Shown: positions 1 through 6,941 of the stretch, piece after piece
Layout: every line of letters starts with the position of its first letter
Numbering within the stretch: position 1 is the first letter of the stretch
Assembly: GCA_030037185.1 (NCBI GenBank)
Contig: JASHRR010001341.1
Span: forward strand, 1 to 9,397
Direction of reading: 5' to 3'
DNA from: Xanthobacteraceae bacterium
Lineage (GTDB): Bacteria; Pseudomonadota; Alphaproteobacteria; Rhizobiales; Xanthobacteraceae
DNA: 9,397 bases
Notes under the pieces: generated by a model
What the model was told of the DNA's origin: nothing
What the model saw: only the letters and a program-made list of their open reading frames with translations
The model's database searches: none
Translations under genes and position numbers: made by a program

Positions 1-611
1 TTCAGAACGGCGACCCCCGCGCCGAGTATGAGTCGATCTTCGGGCGGCTTCTCAAACTGCCCGAAGCAACGCTCGTTTATCCGGCCCATGATTACAAAGG
101 CGACTCCGTCTCGACCATCGGCGAGGAGAAGGCGTTCAACCCGCGCCTTCAGGTGAAGTCGGTGGAGGACTTTGTCGCCCTGATGAACAACCTGAAGCTC
201 CCCAATCCGAAGATGATGGACGTGGCCGTGCCTGCCAACATGAAAATCGGCCTGGCGCAGGACGAGATCGCGCGACGCGGCTGGGCCGTCAAGGCGCATG
301 AGGCGCAGCGCATGATCGGCCTCTGCGATGTGGCGCTCATCGATCTGCGCGAACGCAGCGAGCGCGAGCGTCATGGCGAAATTGCGGGATCGATGCACCT
401 GCCCTACCCCTCATTGCAGGAGAATATCGGCTGCGGCGGCATCCTTCATGAGCTCGCCAAATCAACCGGCAAGCGGCTCCTGTTCTACTGCGCCTATGGC
501 GAGCGCTCCGCGATGGCGGTGCAGGCTGCCCAGGAAGCCGGCCTCACGGCGGCCTGCCACCTCGACGGCGGCCTGGATGCCTGGAAGAAGGCTGGCGGAC
601 CGACCCGCTGA
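1..611 (+). CDS. ETHE1-type MBL-fold sulfur dioxygenase with C-terminal rhodanese domain (5'-partial)
   Basis: The reading frame is open from the window edge (first full codon at 3) to TGA 609-611, giving 202 visible residues; the start and most of the metallo-beta-lactamase domain are missing. Visible residues 27-33 (PAHDYKG), followed by VSTIGEEKAFNPRL and, further on, VAVPANM, closely resemble the C-terminal end of ETHE1 persulfide dioxygenases, which oxidise glutathione persulfide to sulfite with a mononuclear iron. From about residue 90 a rhodanese domain follows: IDLRERSER, then the active-site loop CAYGER with Cys163 (codon at 489), then HLDGGLDAWKKAGGP near the end. Rhodaneses carry sulfane sulfur on that cysteine, so the two domains probably hand sulfur between them in the cytoplasm; this is inference. 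The iron ligands of ETHE1 lie upstream and cannot be checked. A GTG at 153 lies inside the conserved domain and is not the start. The gene is unrelated to cell wall synthesis and is separated from murE by a 372-nt gap. Other MBL-rhodanese fusions of unknown substrate remain possible. Confidence 0.85.
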   Translation, partial: QNGDPRAEYESIFGRLLKLPEATLVYPAHDYKGDSVSTIGEEKAFNPRLQVKSVEDFVALMNNLKLPNPKMMDVAVPANMKIGLAQDEIARRGWAVKAHEAQRMIGLCDVALIDLRERSERERHGEIAGSMHLPYPSLQENIGCGGILHELAKSTGKRLLFYCAYGERSAMAVQAAQEAGLTAACHLDGGLDAWKKAGGPTR

Positions 612-737
612 GGTCGGAGCAGCCACCCGGGCAGGGCCGCCTCCCTGGCTGGCAGCAGGTTGGCACCGACATCGCAGAGCCCGATCAGGCGGCTTCTGTG
701 ACCCCGCGTGTTTTAAGCATGCAGGCAGCGTAATCGA

Positions 738-762
738 GGTGGCCGGCACCACTGCGGCCACC
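738..762 (+). terminator. Possible hairpin terminator downstream of the dioxygenase-rhodanese gene
   Basis: GGTGGCC (738-744) and GGCCACC (756-762) form a perfect 7-bp stem around an 11-nt loop. No T-run follows, and it lies 127 bases after the stop codon, so intrinsic termination is only a guess. It could also be a chance palindrome in GC-rich DNA. Confidence 0.25.
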
Positions 763-932
763 CGCCGAGACTGCCCCCCGCGGCATGATCAGCGAAACGT
801 AATCGGCCGAACACAAGGCCAATCGGTTGAAGTTCATCCGCCGTCGGCCCGGTGGCTTCTCGCGCCCGACCGCCCGGGGGCCCCCCTGGAAATCTGCCGT
901 GATGGCCCGGATCGGTTGCGGCGAATTGTGGT

Positions 933-941
933 TGGTATAAA
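933..941 (+). promoter_or_regulatory. Extended -10 promoter candidate for murE
   Basis: TGGTATAAA at 933-941 fits an extended -10 element (TGn followed by TATAAA, five of six to the sigma70-type consensus). It stands out in GC-rich surroundings. The best -35 look-alike, TTGCGG at 916-921, is only 14 bases away, shorter than the usual 16-18, so recognition would depend on the TG extension. The predicted transcript start is near 948, which would leave a leader of about 36 bases before ATG 984 and argues against GTG 948 as the murE start. Confidence 0.35.
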
Positions 942-983
942 CGAGCCGTGGGGGCGGCTTCGGCTCGATTCGCGGCGACGCAA

Positions 984-2450
984 ATGATGCTACGTGACCT
1001 TTTGGGCGGCGATGCCTCTTGCGATGGGCGCTTTGGGACATTGGCAGTGACCGGAATATCAGCCGACAGCCGTACGGTGAAACCCGGTTTCCTGTTCGCC
1101 GCCGTGCGGGGCACCAAGAGCGATGGGCTGACCTTTGTGCCGCAGGCGGTCTGCCGGGGCGCGGTTGCGGTTCTTGCCGAGTGCGACCCGGCGGCCACTG
1201 CGCTGACGGGCGATGTGGCGCTCGTCAGCGTGCCCAATGTGCGACGCGCGCTGGCGCTTGCTGCGGCGCGGTTCTATCCGCGGCAGCCCGCAACCATTGC
1301 GGCCGTCACCGGCACCAGCGGCAAGACGTCGGTTGCATCGTTCACCCGCCAGATCTGGACGACGCTCGGACATGTCGCCGCCAGCATCGGCACCATCGGG
1401 GTGGTGACGCCGGCGGGCGAGGCGTACGGAGCGCTGACGACGCCGGATCCGGTCGAACTCCATCATATCGTTGACCGCATCGCCGGCGAGGGGATCACGC
1501 ACTTGGCGATCGAGGCGTCATCGCACGGGCTCGATCAGCACCGCCTCGACGGCCTGCGGGTCGGCATCGCGAGTTTCACCAATATCAGCCGCGACCATCT
1601 CGACTACCACGGCACATTCGAAGCCTATCGCGAGGCCAAGTTGGTCTTGTTCCGGAACCTGGTGAAACCCCAAGGCGTTGCTGTGATCGCTACTGATCAT
1701 AGCTTCGCTGCACAAGTGGCGGATGCAGCGCGGGGCCGCGGACTGCGCATCATCGAGGTCGGACGGACTGGCCGGGATATCCGGCTCACCGCGTCTGCGA
1801 TTGATGGGTTTTCACAGCTTCTGACGCTCGAGTATGACGGCGTGAGATATCGAGTGCGATTGCCGCTGGTTGGTGCATTCCAGGTCGAAAACGCGCTGGT
1901 TGCGGCCGGCCAAGCGATCGCCGCCGGCGGCGAAGCCTCGAAGGTCTTCGCCGCGCTTGAGGGACTGGTCGGCGCCAAGGGACGACTTGAACTGGTCGGC
2001 CGCAAATCGGGCGCGCCGATCTTTGTTGACTACGCGCACAAGCCAGATGCGCTCGCCAAGGCACTTGAGGCATTGCGGCCCTATGTGAGCGTGAGCGGCA
2101 AGCTGGTGGCGGTGTTTGGTGCCGGCGGCGACCGTGATCCCGGCAAGCGGCCCCTGATGGGGGCGATCGCGGCCGCCAGGGCGGAGCGTGTCATCGTCAC
2201 CGACGACAACCCCCGCAGCGAAAACCCAAGCGCGATCAGGGCCGCGATTCTCACTGGCGCTCCTGACGCCGACGAGATCGGTGACCGCAACGAGGCGATC
2301 CACCGCGCGGTGGCCGATCTTCGCCCCGGCGACGTGCTGCTGATTGCCGGCAAAGGCCATGAAACCGGTCAAATTATCGGACAAAAAACCGTGCCATTCA
2401 GCGATCAAGAGGCGGTGCGGAACGCACTTGGCGCAGGAAGGTTCTCATGA
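984..2450 (+). CDS. murE: UDP-N-acetylmuramoyl-L-alanyl-D-glutamate--2,6-diaminopimelate ligase MurE
   Basis: Cytoplasmic ATP-dependent ligase that adds meso-diaminopimelate to UDP-MurNAc-L-Ala-D-Glu. From ATG 984 it is 488 residues, normal for the family. The N-terminal substrate domain contains GISADSRTV. The ATP-binding P-loop is GTSGKTS at residues 110-116 (Lys114), and SRDHLDYHGTFEAY leads to Lys219, the position carbamylated in Mur ligases. The C-terminal domain has DYAHKPDAL and the DNPR signature at 408-411, which specifies meso-DAP rather than lysine. A second ATG follows at 987, and an in-frame GTG at 948 would add 12 residues. I prefer 984 because MMLRDLL matches the usual MurE N-terminus and a promoter candidate lies just before 948; no strong ribosome binding site separates the options. 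The stop overlaps the murF start (ATGA), implying translational coupling. ftsI, the usual upstream neighbour, is absent. Confidence 0.96.
   Translation: MMLRDLLGGDASCDGRFGTLAVTGISADSRTVKPGFLFAAVRGTKSDGLTFVPQAVCRGAVAVLAECDPAATALTGDVALVSVPNVRRALALAAARFYPRQPATIAAVTGTSGKTSVASFTRQIWTTLGHVAASIGTIGVVTPAGEAYGALTTPDPVELHHIVDRIAGEGITHLAIEASSHGLDQHRLDGLRVGIASFTNISRDHLDYHGTFEAYREAKLVLFRNLVKPQGVAVIATDHSFAAQVADAARGRGLRIIEVGRTGRDIRLTASAIDGFSQLLTLEYDGVRYRVRLPLVGAFQVENALVAAGQAIAAGGEASKVFAALEGLVGAKGRLELVGRKSGAPIFVDYAHKPDALAKALEALRPYVSVSGKLVAVFGAGGDRDPGKRPLMGAIAAARAERVIVTDDNPRSENPSAIRAAILTGAPDADEIGDRNEAIHRAVADLRPGDVLLIAGKGHETGQIIGQKTVPFSDQEAVRNALGAGRFS
2435..2441 (+). promoter_or_regulatory. Ribosome binding site of murF
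   Basis: AGGAAGG lies inside the last codons of murE, five bases before the murF ATG. With the ATGA overlap it suggests re-initiation by ribosomes that finish murE. Confidence 0.7.
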
Positions 2451-3880
2451 CGGTGTCGCTGTGGACGCTCGAGGCTGTCGCGGCCGCGACGGGAGCGGAG
2501 TGTACCGGACCGCTGCCGCAGGCCATCACCGGGATTTCGATCGACAGCCGCACCGTGATGGCCGGCGAAGCCTTCTTCGCGATCAAGGGCGACATTCATG
2601 ACGGCCATGATTTCGCCACCGATGCGATCAAGCAGGGCGCAGCGCTCGCGGTGGTGGCGCGCAACCGGCGCAATGAGTACGGCGATGATGCGCCGCTCTT
2701 GGTGGTCGCCGAGGTGCTGGAAGCTTTGCGCGGCGTTGCGCGCGCCGCGCGCCAGCGGTCGGCGGCAAAAATAGTGGCGGTGACAGGCTCGGTCGGGAAG
2801 ACTTCAACCAAGGAGGCGCTGGCCCTTGCCCTGGCAGCAAGTGGACAAACCCACGCATCGGCGGCATCGTTCAACAATCATTGGGGTGTACCGCTGTCTC
2901 TCGCCCGGATGCCCGAGACGGCGCGCTACGGGGTATTCGAGATCGGCATGAACCACGCCGGCGAAATCACGCCGCTGGTGCACATGGTGCGTCCCCATGT
3001 GGCGATCATTACGGCGGTCGAGCCGGTGCATTTGGAGTTTTTCGCCTCGGTCGCGGAGATCGCAGATGCCAAGGCGGAAATTTTTCTGGGGCTTGAGAGC
3101 GGCGGCACCGCCGTCATCAACCGCGATAATCCCCACTTCGCACGGCTGCGGCGGCGCGCCGAACAGGCCGGCGTGCGCAACGTTGTCTCCTTCGGCGAGC
3201 ACCCAGGCGCGGAGGCACGCCTGCGTAAATACGCTCTGCACCCCGACTGCTCGACCGTTGAGGCCAACATCCTGGGCCAGCCGGTCACCTACAAGAGCGG
3301 CGCGCCGGGGCGGCATCTGGTGATCAATTCGCTGGCGGTACTGACTGCGGCCAGTCTCCTCGGCGCCGATCTCGCGCGGGCGGCGATTGCATTGGCACAA
3401 CAGACGCCGGCTGCCGGCCGCGGCGCGCGGATAACGCTCGAATTGCCGGGGGGGCGGGCGCTTGTGATCGACGAAAGCTACAACGCCAATCCGACCTCCA
3501 TGCGCGCCGCGCTCGCGCTGCTAGGCCAGGCGCCGCTCGCGCCGAGCGGGCGGCGCATTGCGGTCCTCGGCGACATGCTGGAATTGGGGCCGACCAGCGA
3601 GGACCTTCATCGCGGCCTCATCGACGCGATCTGCCAGAACGGCATCGATCTCGTCTATTGCGCCGGCCCCCTGATGGCGGCGTTGTGGGATGCGCTTCCC
3701 TCCGCACGCCGGGGCGGCTATGCAAAAACGGCGGTGGAGCTGGAGCCGCAGGTCGTAACCGCGGTCCACGCCGGCGACGCCATCATGATCAAGGCGTCGG
3801 CAGGTTCGCGGATGGGACCGCTCGTCAAGGCGTTGACGCGGCACCATTCCGTCGCAGCGCCCGAACCGGTGCAGGGCTGA
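2447..3880 (+). CDS. murF: UDP-N-acetylmuramoyl-tripeptide--D-alanyl-D-alanine ligase MurF
   Basis: Cytoplasmic ligase that joins D-Ala-D-Ala to the UDP-MurNAc-tripeptide, the last soluble step of precursor synthesis. At 477 residues it has the usual length. The N-terminal domain carries [20 protein letters not shown], typical of MurF. The P-loop is GSVGKTS at residues 114-120 (Lys118), followed by TKEALALAL. Then come [25 protein letters not shown] and [11 protein letters not shown] in the central ATPase domain, and [15 protein letters not shown] (starting at residue 342) and VLGDMLELG in the C-terminal domain. All are standard MurF signatures. The ATG overlaps the murE stop by four bases, and mraY begins four bases after the stop, so the three genes are almost certainly co-transcribed. 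Nothing is missing or unusual. Confidence 0.96.
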   Translation: MTVSLWTLEAVAAATGAECTGPLPQAITGISIDSRTVMAGEAFFAIKGDIHDGHDFATDAIKQGAALAVVARNRRNEYGDDAPLLVVAEVLEALRGVARAARQRSAAKIVAVTGSVGKTSTKEALALALAASGQTHASAASFNNHWGVPLSLARMPETARYGVFEIGMNHAGEITPLVHMVRPHVAIITAVEPVHLEFFASVAEIADAKAEIFLGLESGGTAVINRDNPHFARLRRRAEQAGVRNVVSFGEHPGAEARLRKYALHPDCSTVEANILGQPVTYKSGAPGRHLVINSLAVLTAASLLGADLARAAIALAQQTPAAGRGARITLELPGGRALVIDESYNANPTSMRAALALLGQAPLAPSGRRIAVLGDMLELGPTSEDLHRGLIDAICQNGIDLVYCAGPLMAALWDALPSARRGGYAKTAVELEPQVVTAVHAGDAIMIKASAGSRMGPLVKALTRHHSVAAPEPVQG

Positions 3881-3884
3881 ACCC

Positions 3885-4970
3885 ATGTTCTATTGGCTGA
3901 GCCAGTTTTCCGACACCATCTCGGTCCTCAGGGTGTTGCGTTACATCACGTTCCGCACCGGCGGCGCGATGTTCACCGCCGGCGTTTTCGTGTTTCTGTT
4001 CGGCCCGATGATCATCAACCGGCTGCGGTTGAGGCAAGGCAAGGGCCAGCCGATCCGTCCCGATGGGCCGCAATCGCATCTCGTATCCAAGAAGGGCACG
4101 CCCACCATGGGCGGCCTCATGATCTTGTCGGGGTTCGTCGTTTCGACGGTGCTGTGGGCCAACCCCGGCAATCCTTACGTCTGGGTCGTCCTTGGGGTGA
4201 CGCTCGGCTTCGGCTCGATCGGCTTCTACGATGATTACCTCAAGGTGACGAGGCAAACTCATGCCGGCATTTCTGGACGAACCCGCCTGCTGATCGAGTT
4301 TCTCATCGCCGGTGGCGCGTGTTACGCGATTGCGATACTTGGCCGCGCTCCGATGGCGACGTCGCTGGCGTTCCCGTTCTTCAAGGATGTGCTGCTCGAT
4401 CTCGGCTGGTTTTTCGTCATCTTCGGCGCCTTCATCGTGGTCGGCGCCGGCAACGCCGTGAACCTCACTGACGGGCTCGATGGTCTCGCAATCGGACCCG
4501 TCATGATCGCGGCCGGCTGCTTCGGGGCGATTTCGTGGGCGATCGGCAACGCGAACTTCGCCGAATATTTGCAGGTCAATTTCGTGCTCGGCGCGGGCGA
4601 GCTTGCGGTGCTGTGCGGCGCCATTCTCGGCGCGGGCCTCGGTTTTCTTTGGTTCAATTGTCCGCCCGCTTCGATCTTCATGGGTGACACCGGCTCGCTT
4701 GCGCTCGGCGGTCTGCTCGGAACCATCGCGGTCATCACGAAGCACGAAATCGTACTTGCCATTATCGGCGGACTTTTTGTGCTCGAGGCCATCTCGGTGA
4801 TCGTCCAGGTGGTGTCATTTAAGCTGACCGGCAAACGCGTGTTCCGGATGGCGCCGATCCATCACCATTTCGAGCAGCTGGGCTGGACCGAACCGCAGAT
4901 CGTGATTCGCTTCTGGATCATCGCGGTGGTGCTGGCCCTTGCGGGATTATCGACATTGAAGCTGCGGTAA
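3885..4970 (+). CDS. mraY: Phospho-N-acetylmuramoyl-pentapeptide-transferase MraY
   Basis: Inner-membrane enzyme that transfers phospho-MurNAc-pentapeptide from UDP to undecaprenyl phosphate, giving lipid I. The 361 residues and repeated hydrophobic stretches fit the ten-helix MraY fold. Seen in order: [20 protein letters not shown] with [11 protein letters not shown], the acidic pair Asp116-Asp117 in [16 protein letters not shown] at residues 193-200 containing a conserved catalytic-site aspartate, [10 protein letters not shown], and the histidine triad APIHHHFE at 326-328. These are the catalytic and Mg-binding signatures of the family. The start at 3885 gives MFYWLS, the usual N-terminus; the ribosome binding site upstream is weak, so coupling to murF, four bases away, is likely. 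Downstream is a 149-nt repeat-bearing gap before murD. Confidence 0.97.
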   Translation: MFYWLSQFSDTISVLRVLRYITFRTGGAMFTAGVFVFLFGPMIINRLRLRQGKGQPIRPDGPQSHLVSKKGTPTMGGLMILSGFVVSTVLWANPGNPYVWVVLGVTLGFGSIGFYDDYLKVTRQTHAGISGRTRLLIEFLIAGGACYAIAILGRAPMATSLAFPFFKDVLLDLGWFFVIFGAFIVVGAGNAVNLTDGLDGLAIGPVMIAAGCFGAISWAIGNANFAEYLQVNFVLGAGELAVLCGAILGAGLGFLWFNCPPASIFMGDTGSLALGGLLGTIAVITKHEIVLAIIGGLFVLEAISVIVQVVSFKLTGKRVFRMAPIHHHFEQLGWTEPQIVIRFWIIAVVLALAGLSTLKLR

Positions 4971-4984
4971 GGCATGTAGCTCGG

Positions 4985-5085
4985 TGTTGCCCGGATTGAG
5001 CGAAGCGAAATCCGGGACCGGCCCTGTAAACACGGCAACCGCCGTCCCGGGTTTCGCTTCGCGCAAACCCCGGGGTTGCCGGGCC
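4985..5085. repeat. Pair of inverted palindromic repeat units (REP/BIME-like) between mraY and murD
   Basis: Two hairpins face each other. Unit A: CCCGGATT (4990-4997) pairs with AATCCGGG (5009-5016) around GAGCGAAGCGA. Unit B: GGGTTT (5049-5054) pairs with AAACCC (5065-5070), extended by CCC (5046-5048) with GGG (5072-5074) past a one-base bulge. The reverse complement of A matches B at 19 of the first 21 positions, so B is an inverted copy of A. A larger stem encloses B: GGCAACC (5034-5040) with GGTTGCC (5074-5080), continued by GGCCC (5020-5024) with GGGCC (5081-5085). This is the layout of bacterial interspersed mosaic elements; similar GCCCGGAT-GAGCGAAGCG palindromes are, as I recall, widespread in Bradyrhizobium and relatives. 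It may also stabilise the mraY transcript end or weaken read-through into murD. Confidence 0.75.
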
Positions 5086-5106
5086 AGACGGGCGCAAAAG
5101 GCGGGC

Positions 5107-5114
5107 GGAAGAGG
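5107..5114 (+). promoter_or_regulatory. Ribosome binding site supporting the GTG start of murD
   Basis: GGAAGAGG ends five bases before GTG 5120. Together with the protein N-terminus [18 protein letters not shown], which looks like a normal alphaproteobacterial MurD start, it fixes the start codon. Confidence 0.65.
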
Positions 5115-5119
5115 CGGGC

Positions 5120-6526
5120 GTGATCCCCATCACCACCTTTGCTGGCAAGAAGGTCGCCGTATTCGGTCTCGGTGGCTCGGGGATGGTCGCGGCAAGCGCG
5201 CTGAGCGCGGGCGGCGCCGAGGTGGTGGGCTGGGACGATAGCCCCGACCGCATCGCCGATGCCGCGCGGGCGGGGGTTGCGGTGAAAGACCTGCGCGAAC
5301 TCGACTGGGGCCCGATCGCAGCGCTCGTGCTCGCACCCGGCGTTCCGTTGACCCACCCGGCGCCGCACTGGTCGGTCGGGCTTGCCCGCGCGATGGCGGT
5401 CGAAGTGATCGGCGACATCGAGCTGTTCTGTCGCCAGCGGCGCGCCCATGCGCCGCAAGCGCCTTTCGTCGCCGTCACTGGCACCAATGGCAAGTCGACC
5501 ACGACGGCGCTCATCGCCCATCTCTGCCGCGAGGCCGGTTTCGACACCCAGCTCGGCGGCAATATCGGCACTGCCGTTCTCTCGCTCGCGCCGCCCAAGA
5601 TCGGCCGCGTGCATGTGGTCGAGTGCTCGTCGTTCCAGATCGACCTCGCGACGAGCATCGACCCCTCGATTGGGATCCTGATCAATCTCACCGAGGACCA
5701 TCTCGATCGTCACGGCACCATCGACAACTATGCCGCCATCAAGGAGCGTCTGATTGCGGGCGTCCGGCCCGACGGCACTGCGATCGTCGGCGTCGACGAC
5801 CGCCGGTGCCAGGCGATTGCCGACCGGGCGGCGCGCGGCGGCCGGCGCGTGGTGCGCGTTTCGGTCCGCCACCCGCTGGCTTACGGGATTTATGTGGACG
5901 CCGAACGCATCCTCGAAGCCACCGGCGGCACCGCGCAAGAACTCGCTCACCTCGGCAACATCGGCCCCTTGCGGGGTCGCCACAATGCCCAGAACGCCGC
6001 TTGTGCGGTGGCCGCCGCGCGCGCGCTCGGGGTCGATCAGCGCGTCATCCAGGCCGCGTTGCGGTCGTTTCCCGGCCTGGCGCACCGCATGGAAGAGGTC
6101 GGCCGTAAGGACCGGGTGCTGTTCATCAACGATTCAAAGGCGACCAACGCCGATTCCGCCGCCCAGGCCCTGGCCTGCTTCGGCGACGTCTTCTGGATCG
6201 CGGGCGGCAAGCCGAAGACCGGCGGTATCGAGCAACTCGCCGGCTATTTTCCCCGCATCCGCAAGGCCTACCTGATTGGCGCCGCTGCGCAGGAGTTCGC
6301 CAAAACGCTTGAGGGCAGGGTTGACCATGTCACGGCCGGCACGCTCGCCCATGCGGTCGAGCAAGCCGCGCGCGATGCCGCGGCATCCGGGCTCGATCAC
6401 CCCGTCGTGCTGCTGTCTCCCGCTTGTGCATCGTATGATCAGTTCGAGAATTTCGAAGCGCGCGGCGCGGCGTTCCGCAAACTCGTGCAGAGCCTTCCGG
6501 GCGTCGTCGCGCCGCCTCGGCCGTAG
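5120..6526 (+). CDS. murD: UDP-N-acetylmuramoyl-L-alanine--D-glutamate ligase MurD
   Basis: Cytoplasmic ligase that adds D-glutamate to UDP-MurNAc-L-Ala. It has 468 residues, slightly longer than E. coli MurD but usual for alphaproteobacteria. The N-terminal Rossmann-like domain starts with [11 protein letters not shown]. The P-loop is GTNGKST at 121-127 (Lys125). [20 protein letters not shown] leads to Lys208, the expected carbamylated lysine. [31 protein letters not shown] and [19 protein letters not shown] mark the C-terminal half and are family signatures. The start is GTG, backed by a good ribosome binding site. It is split from mraY by 149 bases and from ftsW by 415 bases, both holding palindromic repeats, so it is less tightly coupled than the other genes; transcription is still probably continuous because no T-tract terminator is visible in either gap. 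Confidence 0.96.
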   Translation: MIPITTFAGKKVAVFGLGGSGMVAASALSAGGAEVVGWDDSPDRIADAARAGVAVKDLRELDWGPIAALVLAPGVPLTHPAPHWSVGLARAMAVEVIGDIELFCRQRRAHAPQAPFVAVTGTNGKSTTTALIAHLCREAGFDTQLGGNIGTAVLSLAPPKIGRVHVVECSSFQIDLATSIDPSIGILINLTEDHLDRHGTIDNYAAIKERLIAGVRPDGTAIVGVDDRRCQAIADRAARGGRRVVRVSVRHPLAYGIYVDAERILEATGGTAQELAHLGNIGPLRGRHNAQNAACAVAAARALGVDQRVIQAALRSFPGLAHRMEEVGRKDRVLFINDSKATNADSAAQALACFGDVFWIAGGKPKTGGIEQLAGYFPRIRKAYLIGAAAQEFAKTLEGRVDHVTAGTLAHAVEQAARDAAASGLDHPVVLLSPACASYDQFENFEARGAAFRKLVQSLPGVVAPPRP

Positions 6527-6594
6527 CCGCCGAACCAGCCACGTCAAGCAGGCGAGCGCAGGGATCGGAGGCATCGTCCGACGGGCGATCGAAA

Positions 6595-6623
6595 TTGTTT
6601 ATTAACAGGGCGGCAACCATAGT
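6595..6623 (+). promoter_or_regulatory. Weak promoter candidate upstream of ftsW
   Basis: TTGTTT (6595-6600) and CATAGT (6618-6623) are 17 bases apart, the ideal spacing, in the most AT-rich part of the gap. The matches to the sigma70-type boxes are only 3 of 6 and 4 of 6, so this is speculative. If real, it could drive ftsW-murG separately from the upstream genes. Confidence 0.2.
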
Positions 6624-6643
6624 TGCGCAGGACTCTGAGGCAA

Positions 6644-6664
6644 CTCTCCCGCCCGCGGCGAGAG
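6644..6664. repeat. Imperfect GC-rich palindrome
   Basis: CTCTC (6644-6648) pairs with GAGAG (6660-6664), and GCC (6651-6653) with GGC (6657-6659), leaving a CC bulge. It resembles the hairpin at 6771-6788 in its CTC-CCC ... GAGAGG frame and may belong to the same repeat family. Confidence 0.4.
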
Positions 6665-6770
6665 GTAAGGATTTTGTGCGCTGGCCGCGCAGATTCCGAG
6701 TGAGGCGGCCTCGTCACAGGCTCAAAAGTGGCAAGTTCGCGGTTGCGGAACGGCCCCTTCGCCTCCTCCC

Positions 6771-6823
6771 TTCCCCGTAAGCGGGGAGAGGAAGCCCCTG
6801 CGATTGGCCTGCCCGCAAGCAGG
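6771..6823. repeat. Tandem palindromic repeat elements upstream of ftsW
   Basis: First hairpin: TTCCCCG (6771-6777) pairs with CGGGGAG (6782-6788) around a TAAG loop, with one G-T pair. Second hairpin: CCTGC (6808-6812) pairs with GCAGG (6819-6823) around CCGCAA. The first is close to the CTCCC...CCCCG-loop-CGGGGAGAGG palindromes scattered between genes in many alphaproteobacteria. The reverse strand reads LPLPAYGEG here, a translation often seen when such repeats are miscalled as genes. Confidence 0.6.
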
Positions 6824-6900
6824 GAATGGCAGACAACGGGCTATCGCCTTCGACGACCTCTCTTCTCACCTCGCTGTTGTGTGGGAAGGGAAAAACACGG

Positions 6901-6921
6901 GGCAGCGGCGCTCGCCCTGCC
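6901..6921 (+). promoter_or_regulatory. Hairpin just upstream of the ftsW ribosome binding site
   Basis: GGCAG (6901-6905) pairs with CTGCC (6917-6921), and GGC (6907-6909) with GCC (6914-6916), with one bulged C and a GCTC loop. It ends 20 bases before ATG 6942; the only Shine-Dalgarno-like bases, GGGA at 6929-6932, lie between. A structure here could influence ftsW translation, or it may be another repeat copy. Confidence 0.3.
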
Positions 6922-6941
6922 ACAGGCCGGGAACTTGACCC

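Larger units (their letters stand above)
612..983. other. Non-coding gap between the dioxygenase-rhodanese gene and murE
   Basis: About 370 bases with no convincing gene. Open frames cross it on both strands, but their translations are rich in Arg, Pro and Ala and show no motif I recognise. I see no remnant of ftsI, the gene that normally precedes murE in this cluster. Contents: an imperfect hairpin at 738-762, a perfect 10-bp palindrome GGGGGCCCCC at 876-885, and an AT-richer stretch at about 924-943 with the murE promoter candidate. The region probably holds the end of the upstream transcript and the promoter of the mur genes. Confidence 0.6.
6527..6941. other. Repeat-rich non-coding gap between murD and ftsW
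   Basis: A 415-base interval without a convincing gene; the open frames crossing it give low-complexity Arg/Pro-rich translations. It holds an AT-richer stretch near 6590-6606 with a weak promoter candidate, and four hairpins: 6644-6664, 6771-6788, 6808-6823 and 6901-6921. A 9-bp inverted repeat, TCCCTTCCC (6767-6775) and GGGAAGGGA (6883-6891), brackets about 107 bases containing two features of the palindromic type. In most relatives murD and ftsW lie closer together, so this looks like a site where palindromic elements accumulated. Confidence 0.6.

Noticed and set aside
876..885. Perfect 10-bp palindrome GGGGGCCCCC
   Set aside because: Too simple and too likely by chance in GC-rich DNA to call an operator or binding site.
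328..987. Plus-strand open frame running from the rhodanese domain into murE
   Set aside because: It is out of frame with both real genes, and its translation is Arg/Pro/Ala-rich with no family signature; a by-product of high GC.
1311..1331. MurE P-loop reads GTSGKTS instead of the common GTNGKT form
   Set aside because: The lysine and threonine needed for ATP binding are intact, and Ser in place of Asn is, as far as I recall, ordinary in alphaproteobacterial MurE; not a defect.
3825..4745. Minus-strand open frame (306 codons) opposite mraY
   Set aside because: It lies antisense to a certain mraY gene, is rich in charged residues as expected for a shadow frame of a membrane protein, and has no motif.
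4862..6085. Long minus-strand open frame (407 codons) opposite mraY-murD
   Set aside because: It is the mirror of highly conserved mraY and murD codons in GC-rich DNA, has Arg/Gly/Asp-rich composition and no recognisable motif.
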